In this document: one piece after another, positions 9,148-18,389 of the stretch
Layout: every line of letters begins with the position of its first letter
Position numbering within the stretch: the first letter of the stretch is position 1
Notes under the pieces: generated by a model
What the model was told of the DNA's origin: nothing
Seen by the model: the letters and a program-made list of their open reading frames with translations, nothing else
Database searches by the model: none
Translations under genes and position numbers: made by a program
DNA from: Leisingera sp. SS27
GTDB taxonomy: Bacteria > Pseudomonadota > Alphaproteobacteria > Rhodobacterales > Rhodobacteraceae
Assembly: GCF_028368855.1 (NCBI RefSeq)
Contig: NZ_JAQNCY010000008.1
Location: 115,620 to 179,619 of the forward strand
Direction: 5' to 3'
DNA length: 64,000 nt

Positions 9148-9633
9148 CTAATCGCCCGGCAGCAGATCTGCGGCGGCAAGGCGGAACGCCTTGCCAAAGC
9201 CGCCGTTCAGATGCGCTGCCGTGATTGTAAAGCGGACAAAGCTGAAATCGGCAAATTGCAGGTAGAGTTTGGCCTTCGGCTGATGCGCCAGATAGGCCGC
9301 GGCAACAGTATCATGGTCCGCGCTGTCACGCGGCACAAAGGCCGCCTCTGCCAGCAGGCTGAGCCGCGGGTGGGTCAGCGCGTCGCCCTTGGCGCCCGGC
9401 TCCCCCACCAGCAGCGAACAGGCGGGATGCTGCCGCAGCGCCTGCGTGTGCTGCGCCAGGTCAGAGATCAGGCTGATGGGATGCCCTTGGGGGTCCAGAC
9501 CAAAGGCCACCCGCGTCACCATCGGCTGGCCGTCTTCCAGCAGCACGCCAAGCGCGGCAAACCGGGCCCCGGTCATCAGGCCGCGGGCCATCCCGCGGGC
9601 TTGGTCATCGGTGGGGCGGATCACATCGGCCAT
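9148..9633 (-). CDS. Pyridoxamine 5'-phosphate oxidase family protein (HugZ-like)
   Basis: This 161-residue protein has the split-barrel flavin-binding fold of the PNPOx-like family. A clear FMN-region stretch reads MVTRVAFGLDPQGHPISLISDLAQHTQAL, with the later LLVGEPGAKGDALTHPRLSL matching the dimer-interface strand. The type is that of the N-terminal half of HugZ heme oxygenases; the C-terminal heme-binding domain is absent, so heme degradation is unlikely to be its role. It is convergent with the beta-helix gene, leaving 10 bases between the ends. Confidence 0.8.
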   Translation of the reverse strand: MADVIRPTDDQARGMARGLMTGARFAALGVLLEDGQPMVTRVAFGLDPQGHPISLISDLAQHTQALRQHPACSLLVGEPGAKGDALTHPRLSLLAEAAFVPRDSADHDTVAAAYLAHQPKAKLYLQFADFSFVRFTITAAHLNGGFGKAFRLAAADLLPGD

Positions 9634-9675
9634 GGCGCGCTTTCTGTTTTGTGCTGCCCGACCGGGTCAGCGGCT

Positions 9676-10335
9676 TCAGAATTTCTGCCACAGCCCCAGC
9701 TTCAGGCCAAGGCTGCCCGCGCCGGCGGAGCGGCGCTCCACGCCGACGACCAGCTCGCGGCCGGTGCGCAAGGGATAGCGCAGCGACGGCGTCAGCGTGT
9801 AGGAAAACACCCCGCCATCCGGTTTGGAGGTCTCGATCTTGAGCATCGGGGCGGGTTTGCCGGGACGGTTCAAACCCAGGGTGGCGTCCAGTTTCCAGAC
9901 TGCCGCCAGACCGCTGTTGCGCAGCTCATAGGCGGCGTCGATGGCCAGCCAGCCGCTGATGGTGCCGGTGTCGAAGCCGCGGCCATAGGACAGGGTGGCC
10001 TTCTGCATCATCATCCAAAGGCCGCGGTCATGATTGCCGCCAAAGGCGGCCTCTGCCGCCAGCCGGTAGCGCGCGCCCTCATAAAGCGGCATCCGGGCAA
10101 AGATCAGCGCATGGCCGGACAGATCGCCGGACTGGTTCAGATCCACCCCCAGTGTCAGCTTGGGCGTGATGCCGTAGGCGCCGTAATAGCTCAGCTCGTG
10201 CTGTTCACCGCTGGCGGTCTGCCGGTAGCTGGCGCTGGCCGCGGCAAAGCCCTGGCCCGGTGTCTCAAGCCAAGCGCCGCCATCCGCCGGCGGGGCCAGC
10301 AGCACGGCAAGACAGGCGGCAAAGGCAGGTCTCAT
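9676..10335 (-). CDS. Predicted outer-membrane or secreted beta-barrel protein
   Basis: This 219-residue protein has a signal sequence (hydrophobic residues 4-14, Ala-rich cleavage region). Beyond it are alternating polar/hydrophobic strands with many Tyr and Gly residues, for example HELSYYGAYGITPKLTLGVDL, and a C-terminal Phe after LGLKLGLWQKF. The terminal aromatic residue is the usual outer-membrane insertion signal. ATG 10335 is preferred over the upstream alternative because the signal peptide starts there. A CtrA-type motif lies 44-58 bases upstream. No named family is recognised. Confidence 0.65.
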   Translation of the reverse strand: MRPAFAACLAVLLAPPADGGAWLETPGQGFAAASASYRQTASGEQHELSYYGAYGITPKLTLGVDLNQSGDLSGHALIFARMPLYEGARYRLAAEAAFGGNHDRGLWMMMQKATLSYGRGFDTGTISGWLAIDAAYELRNSGLAAVWKLDATLGLNRPGKPAPMLKIETSKPDGGVFSYTLTPSLRYPLRTGRELVVGVERRSAGAGSLGLKLGLWQKF

Positions 10336-10378
10336 CCCGAAACCTCGTTGCGAGAGCTGCAAGGGTTCGGCTTTATGG

Positions 10379-10393
10379 TTAAGGTTGTGTTAA
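10379..10393. promoter_or_regulatory. CtrA-type binding motif TTAA-N7-TTAA
   Basis: The sequence TTAAGGTTGTGTTAA followed by C is an exact match to the CtrA consensus TTAA-N7-TTAAC. It lies between the divergent genes at 10335 (barrel protein) and 10489 (monooxygenase), closer to the first. CtrA is the cell-cycle/motility regulator of alphaproteobacteria. Binding here is inferred. Confidence 0.5.
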
Positions 10394-10488
10394 CCGCCTC
10401 TCGAACGGCCGGAGGGCGTTCCGTAAAAAATGACGTGCGCTTGGTGCGGTAACGGGCGTAGGCTGGGATCACGTCAACGGAGGAGCCA

Positions 10489-10812
10489 ATGCCGAAAATA
10501 GCAAAAACCGCGGACATCCAGACCGTTATCACCACATTCGAGATGACGCCGGGCACCTGCCAGGATCTGCTGGAGGCGCTTGAGAATGCCTATGCGGAGT
10601 TCATCTCCAAGCAGCCGGGCTTCATTGCGGCGGGCCTGCATGTGAATGATGCGCAGACCCGGATCGCCAACTACTCGCAATGGCGCCGCCGCGAGGATTT
10701 CATGGCGATGCTGCGCAGCCCGGAGATGCGCGAGCGCAACCGCAAGATCAACGAGCTGTGCCGCAGCTTCGAACCGGTGATGTATGACGTCGCCGAGGTG
10801 TTCGGGGCCTGA
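10489..10812 (+). CDS. Antibiotic biosynthesis monooxygenase (ABM) family protein
   Basis: This 107-residue protein is a small alpha/beta ferredoxin-like domain of the ABM family. It has the usual layout: a first strand ending in TFEMTPGTCQDLLEALENAY, then QPGFIAAGLHVN, NYSQWRRREDFMAML and the final helix. Members are cofactor-free monooxygenases or heme-degrading enzymes, and many are uncharacterised stress proteins. GGAGG lies 5-7 bases before the ATG. The gene is a single unit, convergent with the next gene. Confidence 0.8.
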   Translation: MPKIAKTADIQTVITTFEMTPGTCQDLLEALENAYAEFISKQPGFIAAGLHVNDAQTRIANYSQWRRREDFMAMLRSPEMRERNRKINELCRSFEPVMYDVAEVFGA

Positions 10813-10824
10813 GCCCCGGCTGCC

Positions 10825-11367
10825 TCAGATGAACCGGCGCAGGGTCATCAGTCCGGAGCGGATGATGACCTTGGCCGAATCCACCACTTCGGCGATGCGC
10901 TCGTAGTGCACCTTGATCGGCCCCTGGGAGCGCAGCAGGATCGTCACCGCATCAGCGCGGGCGCGCCGGAAGGCCTCCGCCGCCGGGCTCAGCCCCTCGG
11001 GCTTGATCGCCTTGAACGTCTGGCCGCCGCTGCGCAGGGGAGCAGCGGATCTGTCCCGGTACTGCTTGAGCGCGGCATTCAGGGTGCTCTCCACCATCTT
11101 CAGCGCCTTGCGCCCGTCCTTGTAATCCGGGTAGCGGCTCAGCTCTGATGCGGCGCGGCGGTAGAACTGCCGGTAGCAGTCGATCTGATAGGCCGGGGGC
11201 AGCTGGCGGCAGCTGCTGTTACCGCTTGCCAGCACCTTCACCGCCTTGGCAGTGACGCTGTCCGACATCGCGGTGGTGTAGCTGCCGTGCGGCGCCTTCG
11301 GGCTGGCGGCTGCGGGCAGGGCCAGCGCCACTGCCAGAAAGCCTGCGGAAATGGATTTGAAAATCAT
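10825..11367 (-). CDS. Secreted hypothetical protein, paralogue of the one at 11976
   Basis: This 180-residue protein has an N-terminal signal (hydrophobic residues 3-16, ALPAAAS). The mature part is helical with two Cys about ten residues apart (SCRQLPPAYQIDCYRQFYRR) and a C-terminal block KVHYERIAEVVDSAKVIIRSG. Both features recur in the protein at 11976-12581, so the two are paralogues. ATG 11367 is chosen because it has an AAAGG site; the longer frame begins at a TTG. The Cys pair suggests a periplasmic disulfide. No known family is recognised and the function is unknown. Confidence 0.7.
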   Translation of the reverse strand: MIFKSISAGFLAVALALPAAASPKAPHGSYTTAMSDSVTAKAVKVLASGNSSCRQLPPAYQIDCYRQFYRRAASELSRYPDYKDGRKALKMVESTLNAALKQYRDRSAAPLRSGGQTFKAIKPEGLSPAAEAFRRARADAVTILLRSQGPIKVHYERIAEVVDSAKVIIRSGLMTLRRFI

Positions 11368-11553
11368 CCGGGTACCTTTCAATCAGCGTCCCGGAGCGCG
11401 GCCGGGGCAGGGGCCTCATCCGGAACCATAGGCGGGCGGCGGCGTTGGGCACAAGACTTGAGCAGTTCCGCCCTGGCGTGCACGCTGCAGATGATCCCTG
11501 TCAACGCGCTGGGCGGAAAAAGGGTGTAAACTGAAAGAGAAGGGAGAACTGCT

Positions 11554-11961
11554 ATGTATCACAACATTCTGGTGCCGGTCTCATTTGACCCTGAACGCGA
11601 CACCACCGGGCCGCTCAAGGTGGCGCGGCTGCTGTCCTCGCCAACCGCCAAGGTGACGCTGCTGCATGTGATCGAAGAGGTGCCGGCCTATGCGATTTCC
11701 TATATCCCGGCGGATTTCATGGAGGGCACCCGCACGGCGCTGCAGGCAGAGCTGGACGGGCTGGCCAAGACGCTGCCCAATGCCGAGGGCGTGCTGGTGG
11801 AGGGGCATTCCGGCCGCACCATCCTGGACTGGGCAGAGCAGAACGGCCCGGATCTGATCATCCTCGCCTCGCACCGGCCGTCGATGCAGGACCTGATCTG
11901 GGGGTCGACCTCAGGCCACGTGGTGCGCCACGCGGCCTGTGCCGTGCATGTGGTGCGCTGA
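11554..11961 (+). CDS. Universal stress protein (UspA family)
   Basis: This 135-residue protein is a single Usp domain. It starts YHNILVPVSFDPE, has the TLLHVIEEVP strand-loop, and ends with the nucleotide-binding pattern GPDLIILASHRPSMQDLIWGSTSGHVVRHAACAVHVVR. The G-2x-G-9x-G(S/T) ATP motif is present in slightly modified form (HRPSMQDLIWGSTSGHVVRH), so ATP binding is possible. GAAGGGAGAA precedes the ATG. It sits between two paralogous secreted proteins on the opposite strand. Confidence 0.92.
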   Translation: MYHNILVPVSFDPERDTTGPLKVARLLSSPTAKVTLLHVIEEVPAYAISYIPADFMEGTRTALQAELDGLAKTLPNAEGVLVEGHSGRTILDWAEQNGPDLIILASHRPSMQDLIWGSTSGHVVRHAACAVHVVR

Positions 11962-11975
11962 GGCTAACCCGGCCC

Positions 11976-12581
11976 TCAGGCCGGGACCGCCGCTTTCAGC
12001 AGGTTCCAGGCCAGCCGGATCATGCCGCCGGGCAGCAGAGCGGAACGCAGCAGAACCTTGTTCGAATTCACCGCCTCCGCGATACGGGCATAATGGACCT
12101 GCTTGTTTGCCGGTGAGCGCAGCAGGATTGTTTCGGCCTTCTTCATTGCCGCTTCGGTCTGCCGCTTGATCTGAGGCACCGCCTCCCGCTTCACCGGACG
12201 GTACAGGTTGAGCCCCTTGCGCTTGACCGGCTGGGCGGGGTCGAGGTTCTGCTTGACGGCCCTGGTCAGGGTTTCCTCGACCAGAACCAGTGCCCTGTGC
12301 GCCTCGGCATAGGCCTGGTTGCCGTTCAGTTTCTGCGCCGCCAGCTTGTAGGTGTGGCGGTAGCAGTCGTATTTGTAAGCCCAGGGCAGGGTGCCGCAGC
12401 GCTCAAACCCGCGGGTCAGCGTGGTGACAACCGCCTTGGTGGTCTTGGAACTGAGGCCGCTGCGCTGGCCGCCGCCGGAATCCATCCCGTCCCGGCTGCC
12501 GCCGCCGTCGCCGCCGGCAAGAGCCGTGGCACAGGAAAAGATCAGGGCCAGTAGCCCGGCGAGGATGGTCTTGCTGCTCAT
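11976..12581 (-). CDS. Secreted hypothetical protein, paralogue of the one at 10825
   Basis: This 201-residue protein has a signal peptide (hydrophobic residues 5-19, ending ALAGG), then a Gly/Ser/Asp-rich linker. The helical domain is shared with 10825-11367: a Cys pair in RCGTLPWAYKYDCYRHTYK, and VHYARIAEAVNSNKVLLRSALL near the C-terminus. The ribosome site AAGGAGG sits 6 bases before ATG 12581, which overrules the longer frame. The mature region is very basic. The function is unknown. The pair appears to be an old duplication with uspA caught between the copies. Confidence 0.75.
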   Translation of the reverse strand: MSSKTILAGLLALIFSCATALAGGDGGGSRDGMDSGGGQRSGLSSKTTKAVVTTLTRGFERCGTLPWAYKYDCYRHTYKLAAQKLNGNQAYAEAHRALVLVEETLTRAVKQNLDPAQPVKRKGLNLYRPVKREAVPQIKRQTEAAMKKAETILLRSPANKQVHYARIAEAVNSNKVLLRSALLPGGMIRLAWNLLKAAVPA

Positions 12582-12733
12582 GTAAGCCTCCTTGATTTGC
12601 TCCAGCTTACCACGCGTCAGCTTTCTGGAAACGGGCGGAAAGCCGCAAATTGCGGGATTTTGCACTGGTTTTGCCTTGCAGGAGGCCAAAGCGGTTCCCA
12701 CGTGAAAGGCTGGAGTTGCAGAAGGAGACGCGA

Positions 12734-13018
12734 ATGCAGTGCCCGATTGACGGAACCGAACTTGTGATGTCCGACCGCGCCGGGGTCGAGATCGACTATT
12801 GCCCGCGCTGCCGCGGCGTGTGGCTGGACCGGGGCGAATTGGACAAGATCATCGAACGTTCCGCCCAGCCGGTGCAGTCCGCGCCGCAGCCGCAGCGCTA
12901 TGAGGAGCGCAGCCGGGAGTACGGCCGGGAAGATGGCCGGAAATATGAAAAGAAGTACGAAAAGAAGTCCTTCAAGAAGAAATCGAAGAACTTCCTGGAA
13001 GATCTGTTCGACTTCTGA
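12734..13018 (+). CDS. TFIIB-type zinc ribbon protein (zf-TFIIB)
   Basis: This 94-residue protein starts with a zinc ribbon of the zf-TFIIB family. Cys3 in MQCPIDG and the CPRCRGVWLDRGELDKII pair at about residues 22-40 give the recognisable signature. The first knuckle has only one Cys visible (C-P-I-D instead of C-P-x-C), a common variant in this family. The second half is charged and low-complexity, with repeated Arg/Tyr/Lys runs, and ends in FLEDLFDF. GAAGGAGA precedes the ATG at 12734. The role is unknown; proteins like this are usually small cytoplasmic factors. Confidence 0.8.
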   Translation: MQCPIDGTELVMSDRAGVEIDYCPRCRGVWLDRGELDKIIERSAQPVQSAPQPQRYEERSREYGREDGRKYEKKYEKKSFKKKSKNFLEDLFDF

Positions 13019-13032
13019 CCGCCGCCATCCGT

Positions 13033-13057
13033 GCCGCCCCGGAAACACGGGGGCGGC
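13033..13057. terminator. Hairpin between convergent genes
   Basis: The arms GCCGCCCC (13033-13040) and GGGGCGGC (13050-13057) form a perfect 8-base GC stem between the convergent zinc-ribbon and YbaK-type genes. There is no T-run, so it is a weak candidate for bidirectional termination. Confidence 0.4.
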
Positions 13058-13069
13058 TGGCCGCAGGCA

Positions 13070-13537
13070 TCAGTGCATGGTGCAGAAGGAGCCGTGTTTG
13101 GCGTCCTTCATCAGGGTGTCGAAATCGGACCCCTTCATCTCCACCAGCGTCTTGTGGTCGCCGGCCTCGAACCAGACCTTGTCGAGTCCGGTGAGGCTGT
13201 CGTCGATCACCGTGGGCACCATATAGGCCGCGCCGACGCACGGCGCCGCGCCCGGGTCGCAATCATCAAAAACCTGATCCAGTTCAATCTCTGGCGCGAG
13301 GCCAAGGCGGCGGTCGACCATCGACTGCAGCTTGTGCAGATCGACCTTCTGGTCAGAGGGGATCACCGCCAGAAACGGGCCTTCCTCCATGTGGATCAGA
13401 ACCGATTTGGCCAGATGGCCGCCCGGCACATGGGCGGCTTCGGCGCATTCGGACGCAGTGGCGGTATAGGGGTGGCGGACGGTGGCAAAGGGCAATCCCT
13501 GTGCCTCCAGATGATGTTTCAGGCGTGAGGCAATCAT
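13070..13537 (-). CDS. YbaK/EbsC family aminoacyl-tRNA deacylase-like protein
   Basis: This 155-residue protein belongs to the YbaK/ProX superfamily, trans-editing domains that strip mischarged amino acids from tRNA. Recognisable parts are the start with HPYTATASECAEAAHVP, the catalytic-region HLAKSVLIHMEEGPFLAVIPSD with its conserved Lys, and a C-terminal FEAGDHKTLVEMKGSDF. The gene is monocistronic, preceded by AGGA a few bases before the ATG. Which aminoacyl-tRNA it edits is not clear from the sequence. Confidence 0.85.
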   Translation of the reverse strand: MIASRLKHHLEAQGLPFATVRHPYTATASECAEAAHVPGGHLAKSVLIHMEEGPFLAVIPSDQKVDLHKLQSMVDRRLGLAPEIELDQVFDDCDPGAAPCVGAAYMVPTVIDDSLTGLDKVWFEAGDHKTLVEMKGSDFDTLMKDAKHGSFCTMH

Positions 13538-13837
13538 CGAAGGGTCCTCCTGTCTGGGGCGGGACCCCGGCGGCGCGTGGCGCAGGTCCTGGCCGCCGCG
13601 GGAGCGTTCCGGCTCACTGATCTGGCGGCGGCATCAGTCCTGGGCGCAGCAAGCGGCAGGCCGGGGCGCGCGCAGGTTTATGGTGCCTGACAGTCTGCGC
13701 CCGAAGGGGTGAGTCGGGCAAGGGGGCGGGGCGGCGGGCCTGCAAGCCGCGGAAATATCTTGGGAACTCTTTGCGCCCCTGGGTCGTTATCCCTGCGACG
13801 CACCGCTGTGGTGCCAGGTAATCGAGAGGGAAAACCC

Positions 13838-14140
13838 ATGAAGACAGGATCTGCCGTTGCCATTGGAGTGGCCGCCGTTATCGCCATTGCCGCCGCGTTC
13901 TACATGATCGACGTCGACCAGACCGAAGAGGCCCGCCTGCCGGATGTGGAAGTGAACGTCGAGGGCGGCCAGCTGCCCGAGTTCGATGCCGAGGTCGGGT
14001 CGGTCGAGCTGACCGAGGAATCCGCCACCGTGAAGGTGCCGGATGTCGACGTGGAGATGAAAGACGCCGAGATCACCGTGCCCGGCATCGAAGTGACCCC
14101 GCCGGAAGACGCCGGCACCGAGACCGCCGCCGACAACTGA
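13838..14140 (+). CDS. Small membrane-anchored acidic protein of unknown function
   Basis: This 100-residue protein has one N-terminal membrane segment (residues 6-24, AVAIGVAAVIAIAAAFYMI). The remainder is strongly acidic and outside the membrane, with recurring VxVPDVDVEMKDAEITVPGIEV-like strands. The GAGAGGG ribosome site is 7-8 bases before ATG 13838; the upstream extension is not credible. A strong terminator follows. No family is recognised. The repeated Val-Asp/Glu pattern suggests an extended periplasmic beta-structure or a cation-binding surface, but that is inference. Confidence 0.7.
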   Translation: MKTGSAVAIGVAAVIAIAAAFYMIDVDQTEEARLPDVEVNVEGGQLPEFDAEVGSVELTEESATVKVPDVDVEMKDAEITVPGIEVTPPEDAGTETAADN

Positions 14141-14166
14141 TTTAAGATTTGTGGTGAAGAGTGGTC

Positions 14167-14195
14167 CCCCTCCGGAGTTTCCGGAGGGGTTTTTT
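14167..14195 (+). terminator. Rho-independent terminator
   Basis: A perfect 9-base stem (14167-14175 with 14181-14189), loop AGTTT, and six T residues follow the acidic membrane protein gene. It is one of the clearest terminators in the window and marks the left edge of an AT-rich islet. Confidence 0.9.
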
Positions 14196-14343
14196 GTGGT
14201 TTGGGCCTGGGGAGCGGTGGCCCGGGCACGGGTGTAAATGAAAGGAGGTTTCGCTGCGAAACCTTGTTTATTAATATAAGGTTGGTGGGTTTGTGGTAGC
14301 TTTGCGGAGGTGAGTGTGCTGTGCAGTCGTACGTCGCTCAATA

Positions 14344-14934
14344 TTAACTCCAGTTGATGTCATTTTCGTCAATGAAGCCAACTGTATACTCACTTTCCCC
14401 TTCATTCTGGTGAAAATGAGAAACGTGCCAATATGTACCTTCACCATTTAGGCCTGGTGTCGAGTATTCGGTTCTAATGCTTGACAATCCGTCGGGAAAG
14501 ATTTTAACAACTTCGCTGTTTCTATCTGCCTTTCTGAATATTTTTACTCCTCTCTTCGGTTTTACGATGTAATTGCTTGATCCGTTGATCCATCGAAGAG
14601 ATTTTTGGAAATTTTGTTTCTTCCGAATGATGTCCACCGTGTTGTCGAAGGCGTAGTGGGCTCTTGCTTCAATGCCTTCTGCCTCGAAAACTTTCAGATC
14701 ATTTTTTACGGTCCAAGCGTCGCTTTGAACGTGGCGGTAGACTTCTGGTGTAAGGCGCCAAATATTCCACCATGTTCCGTGGTCAATTCTCATTTTCGCT
14801 AGTTCGGCGTCAAGATGGTTGCTGTCCATGACTATGAAGTCAAAGGGGGAATTCACCCTCTCATCTATGTAGTTCGCATTTCGCGCATATGAAGGTGCAT
14901 TGCATCCGATATGGAAAAAACCAGGCGCTGTCAC
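14344..14934 (-). CDS. SH3-like domain protein, possibly the 3' part of a frameshifted gene
   Basis: About 196 residues are encoded in an AT-rich stretch unlike the flanking DNA. The last third resembles a bacterial SH3 domain: VKPKRGVKIFRKADRNSEVV, then a Gly-containing turn, then TYWHVSH and GFIDENDI. The part before it (FDFIVMDSNHLDAEL and WWNIWRLTPEVY) is not recognised. The GTG at 14934 follows AAGGAG by only three bases; the longer frame starts at a TTG at 14976. The reading frame overlaps the upstream ORF by over 70 bases, so it may be the second half of a single broken gene of about 400 codons. Confidence 0.55.
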   Translation of the reverse strand: MTAPGFFHIGCNAPSYARNANYIDERVNSPFDFIVMDSNHLDAELAKMRIDHGTWWNIWRLTPEVYRHVQSDAWTVKNDLKVFEAEGIEARAHYAFDNTVDIIRKKQNFQKSLRWINGSSNYIVKPKRGVKIFRKADRNSEVVKIFPDGLSSIRTEYSTPGLNGEGTYWHVSHFHQNEGESEYTVGFIDENDINWS

Positions 14935-15538
14935 GTTCTCCTTCCGAAAAGTGCTTGATATCGTAGGATTTTTCAAACTCTAAAAAGAAGGCTTTTCGAG
15001 TGAAGGTAAGTGCGTCATTGTAGTTTTTTTGAGCTAGGGAGTTCTCGCATTCCTGAAGCAGTTCTTTCGTTTCGCCATCGTCAAGAATGGAGGTCAAGCT
15101 TAAGTTCCAGAATTCCCTTTGAAATATCGTTTTGGTCGCCTTTTCAAAAAAGTCGCGACAGGTGCCAAGGTAACCCTGAAGCTCAGTACGATCCGGTTGG
15201 ACGCCGTGATGTTTTGCATTCACGCGAACCTTGTTAAGCTGCAAAAGGCGGAATCTAAATGGTAACTCAACGTTTTCAGGGAGCTTTTCGTTAATTCTGT
15301 CTAAGTAGGTGGGGATGTCAGTTTGTTGTTTTACGTTTGCATTGAGGAAGTCTGATGCGGTCACTAAAAATGCTTCCAAGCTGTCGTGCAGCAAGGAGAT
15401 AGCAGCGAATATCGAAGGCTCCCTATCTATAGAAGCTTGGTCGTTAGCTAGTTGGAGATGGTACCTCGTAACGATCAATTGTCGAATGTGTTTTTCGTCA
15501 AGGCTCAATCTTTTTTCCCCGTTTTTCTTGTAGGACAC
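14861..15538 (-). CDS. HEPN-like helical protein, possibly the 5' part of a frameshifted gene
   Basis: This 225-residue ORF is strongly helical. It contains LNKVRVNAKHHG near residue 105, whose Arg-x4-His spacing resembles the catalytic motif of HEPN RNases. The surrounding pattern (a helix with a polar face, then another helix ending in FFEKATKTIF) fits HEPN-type folds, but the match is by eye. The last 35 residues are Cys-rich and read as out-of-frame sequence, while the other frame carries the expected continuation. DNA composition is visibly lower in GC than uvrB next door, which suggests acquisition by transfer. The function is unknown. Confidence 0.55.
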   Translation of the reverse strand: MSYKKNGEKRLSLDEKHIRQLIVTRYHLQLANDQASIDREPSIFAAISLLHDSLEAFLVTASDFLNANVKQQTDIPTYLDRINEKLPENVELPFRFRLLQLNKVRVNAKHHGVQPDRTELQGYLGTCRDFFEKATKTIFQREFWNLSLTSILDDGETKELLQECENSLAQKNYNDALTFTRKAFFLEFEKSYDIKHFSEGERDSAWFFPYRMQCTFICAKCELHR

Positions 15539-15561
15539 GATCCATAGTAAAGATCAAATCC

Positions 15562-17760
<2,199 letters not shown>

Positions 17761-17847
17761 CGGGCGACTCCGTTGGCGGCTGGGGCCGATTTTGGTCTGT
17801 TTTTGTTCCGGTGCAAGGGGGCGGGGGCCGCAATCCGGAATATGGTG

Positions 17848-18303
17848 TCAGATTTTGTCAGCAGGTGCGGGGCGCAGGAGCTTTCCCAGCAATTCTGCCA
17901 GCCGCCGCGCCTCACCGGTGCTGAGGTTGCTGGAGATGGCGGGCTCCATGGCGGCGGCGTAAACCTCCCACATCTGCGCGCGGGTTCTGGCGCCTTCGGG
18001 GGTGAGCAGCAGCACCTGGCCGCGGCCGTCACCGCTGCAGTCCTGCCGGGTGAGGTATCCGGCCCTGGCCAGCCGGTCCGCCAGCCGTGAAACACCGTAT
18101 TGCGGCAACAGCAGTTTTTCCTGCAGCTCATAGGGGCGCAGTCCCGCATCGCCTGCGCATTCCAGCTCCCACAGCAGGTCGTACCAGTCGAGGCCGGGCA
18201 GGCCTGCCTGTTTCAATGCAGCCTCCACCGCGGTGAGGATGGTTTTTTGCGCGCGTGCCAGCGGCAGCCAGACGGCAAAGGGATCGGGGGCGGACATGGT
18301 CAT
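17848..18303 (-). CDS. MarR family transcriptional regulator
   Basis: This 151-residue protein has the MarR layout: a helical dimerisation start, then LDWYDLLWELECAGDAGLRPYELQEKLLLPQYGVSRLADRLARAGYLTRQ, the winged helix with its recognition helix, and the wing DGRGQVLLLTPEGA. It is divergent from the glutathione S-transferase gene. Two copies of an ATGCA-N2-TGCAT palindrome flank the promoter region, one within 15 bases of the start codon, which implies control of both genes. Either ATG 18303 or ATG 18297 may be used; neither has a strong ribosome site. Confidence 0.88.
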   Translation of the reverse strand: MTMSAPDPFAVWLPLARAQKTILTAVEAALKQAGLPGLDWYDLLWELECAGDAGLRPYELQEKLLLPQYGVSRLADRLARAGYLTRQDCSGDGRGQVLLLTPEGARTRAQMWEVYAAAMEPAISSNLSTGEARRLAELLGKLLRPAPADKI

Positions 18304-18316
18304 GGCAGAAATTTAG

Positions 18317-18373
18317 ATGCAAGTGCATTGACATTCAAGGGTGGTTGCCCATGTGATATACATGCAAATGCAT
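18317..18373. promoter_or_regulatory. Two palindromic operators between marR and gst
   Basis: The 12-base palindromes ATGCAAGTGCAT (18317-18328) and ATGCAAATGCAT (18362-18373) stand 45 bases apart (start to start). Each is extended outward by TTTAG/CTAAA so the two sites are mirror images over 18 bases. They bracket the promoter region of the divergent pair. This is the expected layout for MarR dimer operators; binding is inferred. Confidence 0.7.
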
Positions 18374-18389
18374 CTAAATGGAGACGCCC

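Noticed and set aside
6705..9197. An 830-residue open frame on the - strand
   Set aside because: It lies entirely antisense to the beta-helix gene, has His/Ala/Gly-rich composition typical of the opposite strand of GC-rich genes, and shows no family motif.
9142..10452. A 436-residue open frame on the + strand
   Set aside because: It runs antisense through two supported genes (PNPOx-like and the barrel protein) and has no protein-like motif.
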